NCBI RefSeq assembly: GCF_029813775.1
Contig: NZ_JARVKW010000004.1
Span: 124,001 to 188,000, forward strand
Origin: Streptomyces sp. DH24
GTDB taxonomy: Bacteria; Actinomycetota; Actinomycetes; Streptomycetales; Streptomycetaceae
Reading direction: 5' to 3'
DNA length: 64,000 nt
Part shown: positions 21,587-28,904 of the stretch, piece after piece
Numbering within the stretch: position 1 is the first letter of the stretch
Layout: each line of letters starts with the position of its first letter
The notes under the pieces: generated by a model
Told to the model about the DNA's origin: nothing
The model's input: only the letters and a program-made list of their open reading frames with translations
Databases searched by the model: none
Translations under genes and position numbers: made by a program

Positions 21587-22857
21587 ACGGGCAGGCCGTC
21601 CGCACGCCGGGCGAGTACGCCCCGCCCGTGACACGCCCACTCCACCCCGCCGACCGGGCGGAAGCGGCGGCAGGGGCGGCCTGCCGGGCGGTCGACCGCG
21701 CGACGGACCGGGACCGGGGCGGGGGCGGCGTGTGCGTGCCACGCCGGGCGGCGGCACCGGCCGGGACGGCCCGCACGCGTCCCACCGCGCGACGTCTGCG
21801 CACCCACCTCGGCACCCTCGCCGGTGTCGTCATCCTCGGCGTGTTGTGCCGGCGGCTCGGTACCGGTGTGTTCCTGGACGGGCTGCGGCGGATCGACGCG
21901 GTGACGGTGTCCGTGGCGCTCGGGATCGGGGTCGTCACCACGGTGTGCAGTGCCTGGCGGTGGACCCTCGTGGCGCGGGGTCTGCGCATCCGGCTGCCGC
22001 TCGGCCGGGCCGTCGCCGACTACTACCGCTCCCTCTTCCTCAACGCCGCCCTGCCCGGCGGTGTCCTCGGCGACGTCCACCGGGCGGTGCGTCACGGCCG
22101 CAGCGCCGGTGACCTGGGCCGCGGCGTGCGCGCCGTCGTCCTCGAACGGGCCGCCGGACAGCTCGCGCTGGGCGCCGTCGGCGCCGTGGTGCTGCTGACC
22201 ATGCCCTCACCCGTCCTGGCCGGCGCCCGGCACGCCGCCCCGCTCGTGGCGCTCGGGACACTGGGCGCGCTCGCCGTCGTCCTCGCTGTCCGCAGGAACC
22301 GGGCGCCGGCCCGCCGCGCCCGCGCCACCCCGCGCAGCACGCTCGGCGAGGCCCGCGAGGCACTGCTGTCGCGCCGCAACTGGCCCGGCGTCGTCGTGTC
22401 GTCCGTCGTCGTGCTGGCCGGACACCTGGCGATGTTCGTGGTCGCGGCCCGCGTCGCCGGCTCGTCCGCGCCCGTCGCCGTGCTGCTGCCGATCGCGGTG
22501 CTGGCGCTGCTGGCGATGGGGCTGCCGCTGAACGCCGGCGGCTGGGGCCCCCGGGAGGGCGTCACCGCCTGGGCGTTCGGCGCGGCCGGGCTCGGCGCGG
22601 GCAGCGGCCTCACGGTCGCCGTCGTGTACGGGGTGCTGAGCTTCGTGGCGGGGCTGCCCGGCCTCCCCGTACTCGCCGCCCGCTGGTACGAGGGCCTGCG
22701 CCGCGCCGACGGTCACGGGCCGGCCGGAGCCGCATCACCTGAGGACGTCAACAGCGAGAAATACGCGCCGAAGGAATCCGCGAGGCTCGCCAGGAGTTTC
22801 CTGCCCTTTTCCGCGGAGCCCAGTGAAGGACGGCCTATGACACCCGAATCGGTATAG
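21583..22857 (+). CDS. UPF0104/lysylphosphatidylglycerol synthase TM-type membrane protein
   Basis: 424 residues from a GTG overlapping the methyltransferase stop (GTGA). After a basic, variable 65-residue N-terminus come about eight hydrophobic helices with the family signatures AWRWTLVARGLRI, DYYRSLFLNAALPGGVLGDV and LPLNAGGWGPREGVTAWAF. Such proteins are flippase-like or lipid-handling membrane domains (as in MprF and AglD-type proteins). It ends the operon and may move or anchor the product. Its last 48 codons overlap the convergent creatininase gene by 145 bases; the overlapped tail is hydrophilic and probably a late extension. Confidence 0.8.
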   Translation: MNGQAVRTPGEYAPPVTRPLHPADRAEAAAGAACRAVDRATDRDRGGGGVCVPRRAAAPAGTARTRPTARRLRTHLGTLAGVVILGVLCRRLGTGVFLDGLRRIDAVTVSVALGIGVVTTVCSAWRWTLVARGLRIRLPLGRAVADYYRSLFLNAALPGGVLGDVHRAVRHGRSAGDLGRGVRAVVLERAAGQLALGAVGAVVLLTMPSPVLAGARHAAPLVALGTLGALAVVLAVRRNRAPARRARATPRSTLGEAREALLSRRNWPGVVVSSVVVLAGHLAMFVVAARVAGSSAPVAVLLPIAVLALLAMGLPLNAGGWGPREGVTAWAFGAAGLGAGSGLTVAVVYGVLSFVAGLPGLPVLAARWYEGLRRADGHGPAGAASPEDVNSEKYAPKESARLARSFLPFSAEPSEGRPMTPESV

Positions 22858-23501
22858 GCCGACATACCGAGGGTGAGGAGATGACGCCGGTCGTCGGCGA
22901 CGAAATCGGAGGTCTCGTAACCGGGCCGGACGAATTCCGGATGAGCGTGCAGAAGGATGGAGGTCTCGATTTCCCCCGCGTGCATGTCGGTGAGCAGCGA
23001 CGTGGCCACCCGGGCCCGCCGCCGCGCCGCCTCCCAGTCCTCCGCGGCCGGGAACAGCGCCATCCGCTCGCCGCGCGCGCCGGACTCCTGAACGACGTTG
23101 CCCAGTACGTAGTTGCCGCCGTGCCCGTTGACCAGCACCAGCACGTCGACGCCGGACCGGCGCAGTGAGGCCCCCATGTCCCGTATCACCGCGTGAAGGG
23201 TCACCGAGGAGATGCTGACGGTCCCCGGCCAGGCGGCGTGTTCGTGCGAGCAGGAGACCGTCACCGGAGGAAGGAGGTGCACCGGGTACGCGGCGGCGAT
23301 CTCCCTCGCTATCGCGCAGGCCACGAGCGTGTCCGTCGCCAGCGGCAGGTACGGGCCGTGCTGCTCGAAGCTCCCCACCGGCAGGACCGCGACCTGCGTG
23401 CGGACGCCGGCGCCCCGCGCCCGGACGTCTTCGGTGGTGTCCGCCGGCACCGGACCGTGCGCCGGACCCTGCGTCGCCGGCCGCGTTCCCGAACCAGTCA
23501 T
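22713..23501 (-). CDS. Creatininase-family amidohydrolase (ArfB/MftE-like)
   Basis: 262 residues with the metal-binding blocks of the family: GSFEQHGPYLPLATDT (E46, H48, D57), VNGHGGNYVLGN, DMHAGEIETSILL and GRPSLGSAEKGRKLLASL. Relatives include creatininase, the archaeal formamide hydrolase ArfB, which deformylates the FAPy pyrimidine made from GTP, and mycofactocin MftE. Because the divergent neighbour, 39 bases away, is GTP cyclohydrolase II, action on a formylated or ring-opened GTP-derived pyrimidine is the most attractive role (inference). Start ATG at 23501 has GAAAGG upstream. The 3' end overlaps the convergent membrane-protein gene by 145 bases. Confidence 0.85.
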   Translation of the reverse strand: MTGSGTRPATQGPAHGPVPADTTEDVRARGAGVRTQVAVLPVGSFEQHGPYLPLATDTLVACAIAREIAAAYPVHLLPPVTVSCSHEHAAWPGTVSISSVTLHAVIRDMGASLRRSGVDVLVLVNGHGGNYVLGNVVQESGARGERMALFPAAEDWEAARRRARVATSLLTDMHAGEIETSILLHAHPEFVRPGYETSDFVADDRRHLLTLGMSAYTDSGVIGRPSLGSAEKGRKLLASLADSFGAYFSLLTSSGDAAPAGP

Positions 23502-23540
23502 CTTTTCACGGCCTTTCGTCTCTGTTGAGGAACTCGGATC

Positions 23541-24197
23541 ATGACAGAAAACCTTGGTGTCATCGGCAAGAAGTCAGCACCGCGCTCGGGCGTCGAGCGC
23601 GTCGTGAACGCCCCGTTGCCCACGGTGTTCGGAGAATTCCAGGCGGTCGGTTACCTCGACCACGACCGCGGTGACGAGCAAGTCGCGCTGGTGCACGGGA
23701 ACATATCGGGTGACGTGCTGACCCGGCTGCATTCGGAGTGCCTGACGGGAGACGCGTTCGGCTCGCGGCACTGCGAGTGCGGCGACCAGCTCTCCTCGGC
23801 GCTGCGCGCCGTCGTCGCCGAAGGCAGCGGCGTCGTCGTCTACTTGAGGGGGCACGAGGGCCGCGGCATCGGCCTGCTGGCCAAGCTGCGCGCGATGGCG
23901 CTGCAGGCGGAGGGCCTGGACACCGTGGAGGCGAACCTCGCCCTCGGCCTGCCGGTGGACGCCCGCGACTACGGCGTCGCCGCCCGCATCCTCGACGACC
24001 TGGGCGTGCGGTCCGTCCGCCTGATGTCCAACAACCCGCGCAAACGCGAGGCGCTGGTCCGCCACGGCATCCAGGTCGCCGAACAGGTGCCCCTGCTGAT
24101 CCCGCCGTGCGAGAACAACATCACCTACCTGCGCACCAAACGGGAACGCCTGGACCACCACCTGCCCCATCTGGACGCGGTGGCCCACTGGTCGTGA
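23541..24197 (+). CDS. ribA: GTP cyclohydrolase II
   Basis: 218 residues, stand-alone (no RibB domain). SECLTGDAF with C67 and RHCECGDQL with C78/C80 give the three zinc ligands; [18 protein letters not shown] carries the active-site Tyr101; LMSNNPRK and the [14 protein letters not shown] end are typical. It opens GTP, releasing formate and pyrophosphate, to 2,5-diamino-6-ribosylaminopyrimidinone phosphate. In Streptomyces paralogues a Met at the Tyr position is reported to stop the reaction at the formylated product; Tyr is kept here, so the full reaction is expected. Its neighbours are not riboflavin genes, so it is probably dedicated to the adjacent pathway. A GAGGAA site precedes the ATG. 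Confidence 0.92.
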   Translation: MTENLGVIGKKSAPRSGVERVVNAPLPTVFGEFQAVGYLDHDRGDEQVALVHGNISGDVLTRLHSECLTGDAFGSRHCECGDQLSSALRAVVAEGSGVVVYLRGHEGRGIGLLAKLRAMALQAEGLDTVEANLALGLPVDARDYGVAARILDDLGVRSVRLMSNNPRKREALVRHGIQVAEQVPLLIPPCENNITYLRTKRERLDHHLPHLDAVAHWS

Positions 24198-24211
24198 CAC
24201 CGGACCGGGCC

Positions 24212-24234
24212 GCACGGGCCCGCGCGGCCCGTGC
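24212..24234. terminator. Bidirectional hairpin terminator
   Basis: Perfect 9-bp stem GCACGGGCC / GGCCCGTGC with a 5-base loop, placed between the stops of the convergent GTP cyclohydrolase (24197) and serine hydrolase (24244) genes. Confidence 0.7.
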
Positions 24235-24243
24235 GCCTCCCGG

Positions 24244-25473
24244 TCAGCCCGTGACCGCCTCGTGCACCAGGCGTTTCAGGTCGCGGAAGACCGTGTGCGA
24301 GGACTTCGGGCGGACCTGCGTCATGAACTGCACGGTGAGGTCGCGGCCCGGGTCGACCCAGAAGGTCGTCGTCGCCACGCCGCTCCAGCCGTACGTGCCG
24401 AGGCCGGACGGTTCCTGGGTGCGGGAGGGGTCGATCACCACGGAGACGCCGAGACCGAAGCCGACGCCCTCGTTGCCGGGTTCGTCGTGCGCGGGGCGGC
24501 TGCCGACCGCGCGCAGATCGGCGCCGCCGGGCAGGTGGTTGGACGTCATCAGGTCCACGGTGCCCGGCGCGAGGAGACGCACGCCGTCGAGTTCGCCGCG
24601 GCGGCGCAGCATCTCCATGAAGCGGTGCATGTCGTACGCGGAGGCCACCATGCCGCCGCTGCCGGACAGGAACCGCGGCCGGCCGTGCAGCGGCAGCCCC
24701 GGGACCGGCATGATGCCGCCGCCGTCGGTCTCCCCGTACAACTCGCCCAGCCGTGCGGCCTGTTCGTCGGTGACGTGGAAACCGGCGTCCGGCATGCCCA
24801 GCGGCCCGAAGACCCGCTCCGCGAGGAACACGTCGAGGGGCTGCCCGGAGACCACCTCGATCACCCGGCCGAGGACGTTGCTGGCCACCGAGTAGTTCCA
24901 CTGGGTGCCGGGGTCGAACTGCAGGGGCAGGCTCGCGTACACCTCCATCGTCCGGGCCAGGTCCTTGCCCGGCGGCACCGACGACTCCAGGCCCGCCGCG
25001 CGGTAGAGCGCGTCGACCGGGTGGGTGTGGTAGAAGCCGAAGGTCAGGCCCGCGGTGTGGGTCATCAGGTGGCGTATCAGGATGGGCCCTGCGGCGGGCC
25101 GGGTCCTGACGTCCGGGCCGGACCCGTCCTCGTACACCCGGGCGTCGGCGAAGACCGGCAGGTGCCGGGCGAGCGGGTCGTCGAGCGAGAGCCGGCCCTC
25201 CTCGATCAGCGTCAGCGCGGCGACCGCGGTGACCGGCTTGGTCATGGAGTAGATCCGCCACAGCGTGTCCGGCTCGACGGGCAGCCCGGCCGCGAGGTCG
25301 CGGCGGCCGTGCGTCGTGAGGTGGGCGACCCGGCCGCCGCGGGCCACGGCCACCAGGAAGCCGGGCAGGCGGCCCTCGTCCACCGCCTGGGCGAAATGCC
25401 GGTCCAGGCGGTCCAGCGCCTTCGCGTCGAGACCCACCTCATCCGGGTCCACCTGTTGTCGCAGCTGTGCCAT
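24244..25473 (-). CDS. Serine hydrolase, class C beta-lactamase family
   Basis: 409 residues. WRIYSMTKPVTAVAAL holds the S-x-x-K nucleophile motif; WNYSVASNVLGRVIE holds the tyrosine motif (YSV); a GWSG stretch (TYGWSGVATTTFWVDP) stands where the third motif is expected. LIRHLMTHTAGLTFGF is the usual esterase/beta-lactamase block. No signal peptide, so it is probably cytoplasmic and more likely an esterase or peptidase than a true beta-lactamase. GGAGGAGAG precedes the ATG. It is convergent to GTP cyclohydrolase II and separated by a terminator, so there is no reason to tie it to that pathway. Confidence 0.85.
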   Translation of the reverse strand: MAQLRQQVDPDEVGLDAKALDRLDRHFAQAVDEGRLPGFLVAVARGGRVAHLTTHGRRDLAAGLPVEPDTLWRIYSMTKPVTAVAALTLIEEGRLSLDDPLARHLPVFADARVYEDGSGPDVRTRPAAGPILIRHLMTHTAGLTFGFYHTHPVDALYRAAGLESSVPPGKDLARTMEVYASLPLQFDPGTQWNYSVASNVLGRVIEVVSGQPLDVFLAERVFGPLGMPDAGFHVTDEQAARLGELYGETDGGGIMPVPGLPLHGRPRFLSGSGGMVASAYDMHRFMEMLRRRGELDGVRLLAPGTVDLMTSNHLPGGADLRAVGSRPAHDEPGNEGVGFGLGVSVVIDPSRTQEPSGLGTYGWSGVATTTFWVDPGRDLTVQFMTQVRPKSSHTVFRDLKRLVHEAVTG

Positions 25474-25573
25474 CGCTCTCCTCCGTCACCATCTCGAGGT
25501 GCGCTCCGGCATACCCGCGCGCGGGCGCCCTCAGACCTCATCGTCGCGCAGGAAACGGCAGAAACGGCAGACG

Positions 25574-25610
25574 GGAGCCCCTGGAGGCCGTGATCGCCTC
25601 CAGGGGCTCC
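25574..25610 (-). terminator. Strong hairpin terminator of the MFS gene
   Basis: A perfect 15-bp stem (GGAGCCCCTGGAGGC / GCCTCCAGGGGCTCC) with a 7-base loop lies 30 bases after the stop of the minus-strand transporter gene. It is the strongest hairpin I see in the window. Confidence 0.85.
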
Positions 25611-25639
25611 GGTGCGCGCGCGGCCGTCGGGCCCGGACG

Positions 25640-26986
25640 TCAGACGGTGACCTTCTCCGGCCGGGACACCTCGCGCGGCGCCCGCTCGCCGAGCCGCTCC
25701 GTCGGGATCCGGTGGGTCTCCCGCGCCGTCAGGGCCGCGACGACCGGCGGGACGCACAGCGCCGCCGTGAACAGGGCGACCGCCGACCAGTCGTCGCCGT
25801 CCGGACCGGCGATCCGCGCGGCGAACGTGACCGCGAACCCGGCCACCGCGAAACCGATCTGCGTGCCGATCGCCATGCCGGACAGCCGGACCCGGGTGGA
25901 GAACATCTCGCCGTAGAAGGCGGGCCACACACCGTTCGCGGCGCTGTAGACGACACCGAACGTCACGATGCCGAGCAGGAACGTCAGCGGATACGAGCCG
26001 GTCGAGATCGCCCACAGGTACAGGAACATCGTCACCGCGCTGCCCACCGCGCCGATCAGGAACACCGGCCGCCGCCCGACGCGGTCGGACAGCGTCGCCC
26101 ACAGCGGGATCGCGGCCAGCGCGACCAGGTTGGCCAGCGCGCCCACCCACAGCATCGCGGAGCGGGACATGCCCACCGAGTCGCTCGTCGCGTACGCCAG
26201 CGCCCACACCGTGAAGATCGTGCTGACCGAGGCGATCAGCGCGCCCGCGACCACCCGCAGCACGTCGGCCCAGTGCTCGCGCATCAGCACCACCAGCGGC
26301 ATCTTCGGCACGTTCCCGGTGGCCGCCTGCTGCTCGAACGCGGGCGTCTCGTCCAGTGTGCGGCGGATGACGTAGCCGACGACGGCGACCGCGACGCTCA
26401 TCCAGAACGGGATCCGCCAGCCCCAGGACAGCAGGTGCTCCTCGGGCAGCGCGGCGACGGGGATGAACACGAGCGTGGCGAGCAGCTGGCCGCCCTGGGT
26501 GCCGCTGAGGGTGAAGCTGGTGAAGAAGCCCCGCCTGCCCGGTGGCGCGTGTTCGAGGGTCATGGAGTTGGCGCTGGCCTGCTCACCGGCCGCCGAGATG
26601 CCCTGCAGCACGCGGCACAGCACCAGCAGGACCGGGGCGAGCGTGCCGACCTGCGACCGGGTCGGCAGACAGCCGATCAGGAACGTCGACAGGCCCATGA
26701 GGATCAGCGTGAACACCATGATCTTCTTGCGGCCGAGCCGGTCGCCGACGTGCCCCAGGAACAACGCGCCGAGCGGGCGGGCCGCGTAGGCGACACCGAA
26801 CGTGGCCAGCGACAGCAGGGTCGCGGTGGCCGGGTCGGACTCGTCGAAGAAGACCTCGGGGAAGATCAGCGCCGCGGCGCTGCCGTAGATGAAGAAGTCG
26901 TAGTACTCCAGGGCGCTGCCGATCCACGCGGCGGTGGCGGCTTTCCTCGGCTGCCCGGGCGGGGCGGCGGGGGCGGGGACGGACAC
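25640..26986 (-). CDS. MFS transporter, metabolite:H+ symporter (shikimate permease-like)
   Basis: 448 residues with 12 predicted helices. IGSALEYYDFFIYGSAAALI at the start and GHVGDRLGRKKIMV after helix 2 are signatures of the metabolite:H+ symporter family (ShiA, KgtP, ProP). The GTG start has AAGGAG seven bases upstream. The gene follows a TetR regulator on the same strand and sits beside shikimate dehydrogenase and dehydroshikimate dehydratase genes, so shikimate or quinate import is the best guess. A palindromic element about 105 bases upstream of the start may be the regulator's second site. Confidence 0.85.
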   Translation of the reverse strand: MSVPAPAAPPGQPRKAATAAWIGSALEYYDFFIYGSAAALIFPEVFFDESDPATATLLSLATFGVAYAARPLGALFLGHVGDRLGRKKIMVFTLILMGLSTFLIGCLPTRSQVGTLAPVLLVLCRVLQGISAAGEQASANSMTLEHAPPGRRGFFTSFTLSGTQGGQLLATLVFIPVAALPEEHLLSWGWRIPFWMSVAVAVVGYVIRRTLDETPAFEQQAATGNVPKMPLVVLMREHWADVLRVVAGALIASVSTIFTVWALAYATSDSVGMSRSAMLWVGALANLVALAAIPLWATLSDRVGRRPVFLIGAVGSAVTMFLYLWAISTGSYPLTFLLGIVTFGVVYSAANGVWPAFYGEMFSTRVRLSGMAIGTQIGFAVAGFAVTFAARIAGPDGDDWSAVALFTAALCVPPVVAALTARETHRIPTERLGERAPREVSRPEKVTV

Positions 26987-27089
26987 GGCTTTGCTCCTTC
27001 GGGGGACTCCACCGTAGGCGGAAGGGCGCGGAGGGGAGAAGTGCCGGATCCCTGGGGTGCTGGGTCGGCCGCGCCGGGCGCGACCCGGC

Positions 27090-27120
27090 TAATGAACCCA
27101 CTGGGTAGTTACTAGTGGTT
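27090..27120. promoter_or_regulatory. Palindromic element upstream of the MFS gene
   Basis: AACCCACT (27095-27102) and AGTGGTT (27114-27120) form an imperfect inverted repeat around GGGTAGTTACT. Read on the minus strand it contains CACTAG...TTCATTAG, resembling the half-sites of the palindrome at 27958-27985, so it may be a second site of the same TetR repressor. Confidence 0.35.
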
Positions 27121-27186
27121 GGGTAGGGATGTTGCGCCCGTGTTTCCCGCCTGTCAAGGGGTCGTGCCGGAGTCGGCCGGAGGCGC

Positions 27187-27852
27187 TCAGTCCGCGGCGC
27201 GCGGCGCGGTCAGGTAGGCGATCACCATGTCGCCGAGCATGGCGCGGTAGTGCTCCCGCTGGGCGGGGTCGACCAGGTCGCGGCCGAACAGCGCGCCGAA
27301 GGTGTGCCGGTTGGAGACCCGGAAGAAGCAGAACGCGCTGATCATCGCGTGCAGGTCGACGGCGTCCACGTCCGCCGTGAACAGGCCGGACTCCTGCCCC
27401 GACGCCAGGATGCGGCGGATCACGTCGAGGGCCGGCGAGCCGATGCGGCCGAGCTCCTCCGAGCCGGCGATGTGCGCGGCGCCGTGGATGTTCTCGATGC
27501 TGACCAGGCGGATGAAGTCCGGGTGCTGCTCGTGGTGGTCGAAGGTCACCTCCGCGAGCCGCCGGATCGCCGCGACCGGGTCCAGGTGGTCCACGTCGAG
27601 CTGCTGCTCGGCCTCCCGGATCACGCCGTACGCCCGCTCCAGGACGGCCGTGAACAACTGCTCCTTGCCGCCGAAGTAGTAGTAGATCATCCGCTTCGTG
27701 GTGCGGGTGCGGGCGGCGATCTCGTCCACGCGGGCCCCGTCGTAGCCGGCCCGGGCGAACTCCTGCGTCGCGACGTCGAGGATCTCGGCCCTGGTGCGGG
27801 CGGCGTCACGGATGCGTCCGCCTTGTCGTGCCGGTTCGTCGACGCTGGTCAT
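27187..27852 (-). CDS. TetR-family transcriptional regulator
   Basis: 221 residues. The N-terminal HTH is canonical: RAEILDVATQEFARAGYDGA, VDEIAARTRTTKRMIYYYFGGKEQLF. The C-terminal ligand domain has HHEQHPDFIRLVSIENIHGA. The ATG at 27852 has GAAGGA five bases upstream. It is divergent from the shikimate dehydrogenase gene, with a near-perfect palindrome in the 153-base gap, so it most likely represses that operon and itself, with a pathway compound (shikimate, dehydroshikimate or protocatechuate) as inducer. The MFS gene downstream is on the same strand. Confidence 0.88.
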   Translation of the reverse strand: MTSVDEPARQGGRIRDAARTRAEILDVATQEFARAGYDGARVDEIAARTRTTKRMIYYYFGGKEQLFTAVLERAYGVIREAEQQLDVDHLDPVAAIRRLAEVTFDHHEQHPDFIRLVSIENIHGAAHIAGSEELGRIGSPALDVIRRILASGQESGLFTADVDAVDLHAMISAFCFFRVSNRHTFGALFGRDLVDPAQREHYRAMLGDMVIAYLTAPRAAD

Positions 27853-27957
27853 CGGGTTCCTTCGGCTGCGGGCGGGGGCCAGTGCCGGTGATTGTAGAAG
27901 CCCGGGGGGCGGGCCGGTGCCGGAGAGGTCTTCCCAACCGCCGGGTCCTGCTGCTAT

Positions 27958-27985
27958 CACTAACGTACTGGTTCGTACATTAGTG
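27958..27985. promoter_or_regulatory. Predicted TetR operator
   Basis: CACTAACGTAC (27958-27968) and GTACATTAGTG (27975-27985) form an 11-bp inverted repeat with one mismatch around TGGTTC. It lies between the divergent TetR and shikimate dehydrogenase genes, 20 bases before the latter's start, where a repressor would block transcription. Confidence 0.7.
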
Positions 27986-28005
27986 AGCTGCTCAGGAGGC
28001 GCCCG

Positions 28006-28890
28006 GTGGGCAAGGACTCGTATCTCGTCGGACTGATCGGCTCCGGCATCGGCCCGTCGCTCAGCCCGGCGCTGCACCACCGGGAGGCCGGCCGGCAGGG
28101 CCTGCGCTACCTGTACCGGATCATCGACATCGACACGCTCGGCGTGCCGCCCGAGGCCGTCGGCGACCTGGTGCGCGCCGCCCGGGACCTCGGCTTCGAC
28201 GGGCTGAACATCACCCACCCGTGCAAGCAGCTCGTCATCGAGCACCTGGACGCCCTCGCCCCGCAGGCCGAGGCGCTCGGCGCGGTCAACACCGTCGTCT
28301 TCGAGGACGGCCGGGCGGTCGGCCACAACACCGACGTCACCGGGTTCGCCGCCTCCTTCGCGCGCGGTCTGCCCGACGTGCCGCTGGACCGGGTCGTGCA
28401 GCTCGGCGCGGGCGGCGCGGGCGCGGCCGTCGCGCACGCCGTGCTCACCCTGGGCGCCGGCCGGGTCACCGTCGTGGACGCGCTGCCCGAGCGGGCCACT
28501 GCCCTCGCCGACGCGCTGAACGCCCACTTCGGCCCGGGCCGCGCCGGTCCGGCCGGCCCCGAGCTGCTGGCCGACCTGCTCGCGAAGGCCGACGGCGTCG
28601 GCGGCCTCGTGCACGCCACCCCCACCGGCATGGCCGCCCACCCCGGCCTGCCGCTGCCCGCCGAACTGCTCCACCCCGGGCTGTGGGTCGCCGAGGTGGT
28701 CTACCGGCCGCTGGAGACCGAACTGCTGCGCACCGCCCGCGCCGCCGGCTGCGCCGTGCTCGACGGCGGCGGCATGGCCGTCTTCCAGGCCGCGGACGCC
28801 TTCCGCCTGTTCACCGGCCGGGAGCCCGACAGCGCCCGCATGCTCGCCGACTTCGCGGAACTCGCGGGCCCCGCCCGGGCCCTGCGGTAG
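28006..28890 (+). CDS. Shikimate/quinate dehydrogenase, catabolic type
   Basis: 294 residues. GPSLSPALHH binds shikimate; NITHPCK (N68, catalytic K74) and HNTDVTG (D110) complete the active site; VQLGAGGAGAAVAHAV is the nucleotide-binding loop; the end GGGMAVFQAADAFRLFTG is typical of AroE. Being in an operon with 3-dehydroshikimate dehydratase and an importer, it should oxidise shikimate (or quinate) to the dehydro form for catabolism rather than serve aromatic amino acid synthesis. GTG start with AGGAGG six bases upstream. Control by the adjacent TetR palindrome is expected. Confidence 0.9.
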   Translation: MGKDSYLVGLIGSGIGPSLSPALHHREAGRQGLRYLYRIIDIDTLGVPPEAVGDLVRAARDLGFDGLNITHPCKQLVIEHLDALAPQAEALGAVNTVVFEDGRAVGHNTDVTGFAASFARGLPDVPLDRVVQLGAGGAGAAVAHAVLTLGAGRVTVVDALPERATALADALNAHFGPGRAGPAGPELLADLLAKADGVGGLVHATPTGMAAHPGLPLPAELLHPGLWVAEVVYRPLETELLRTARAAGCAVLDGGGMAVFQAADAFRLFTGREPDSARMLADFAELAGPARALR

Positions 28891-28904
28891 AGAGAGGTAC
28901 CGCC

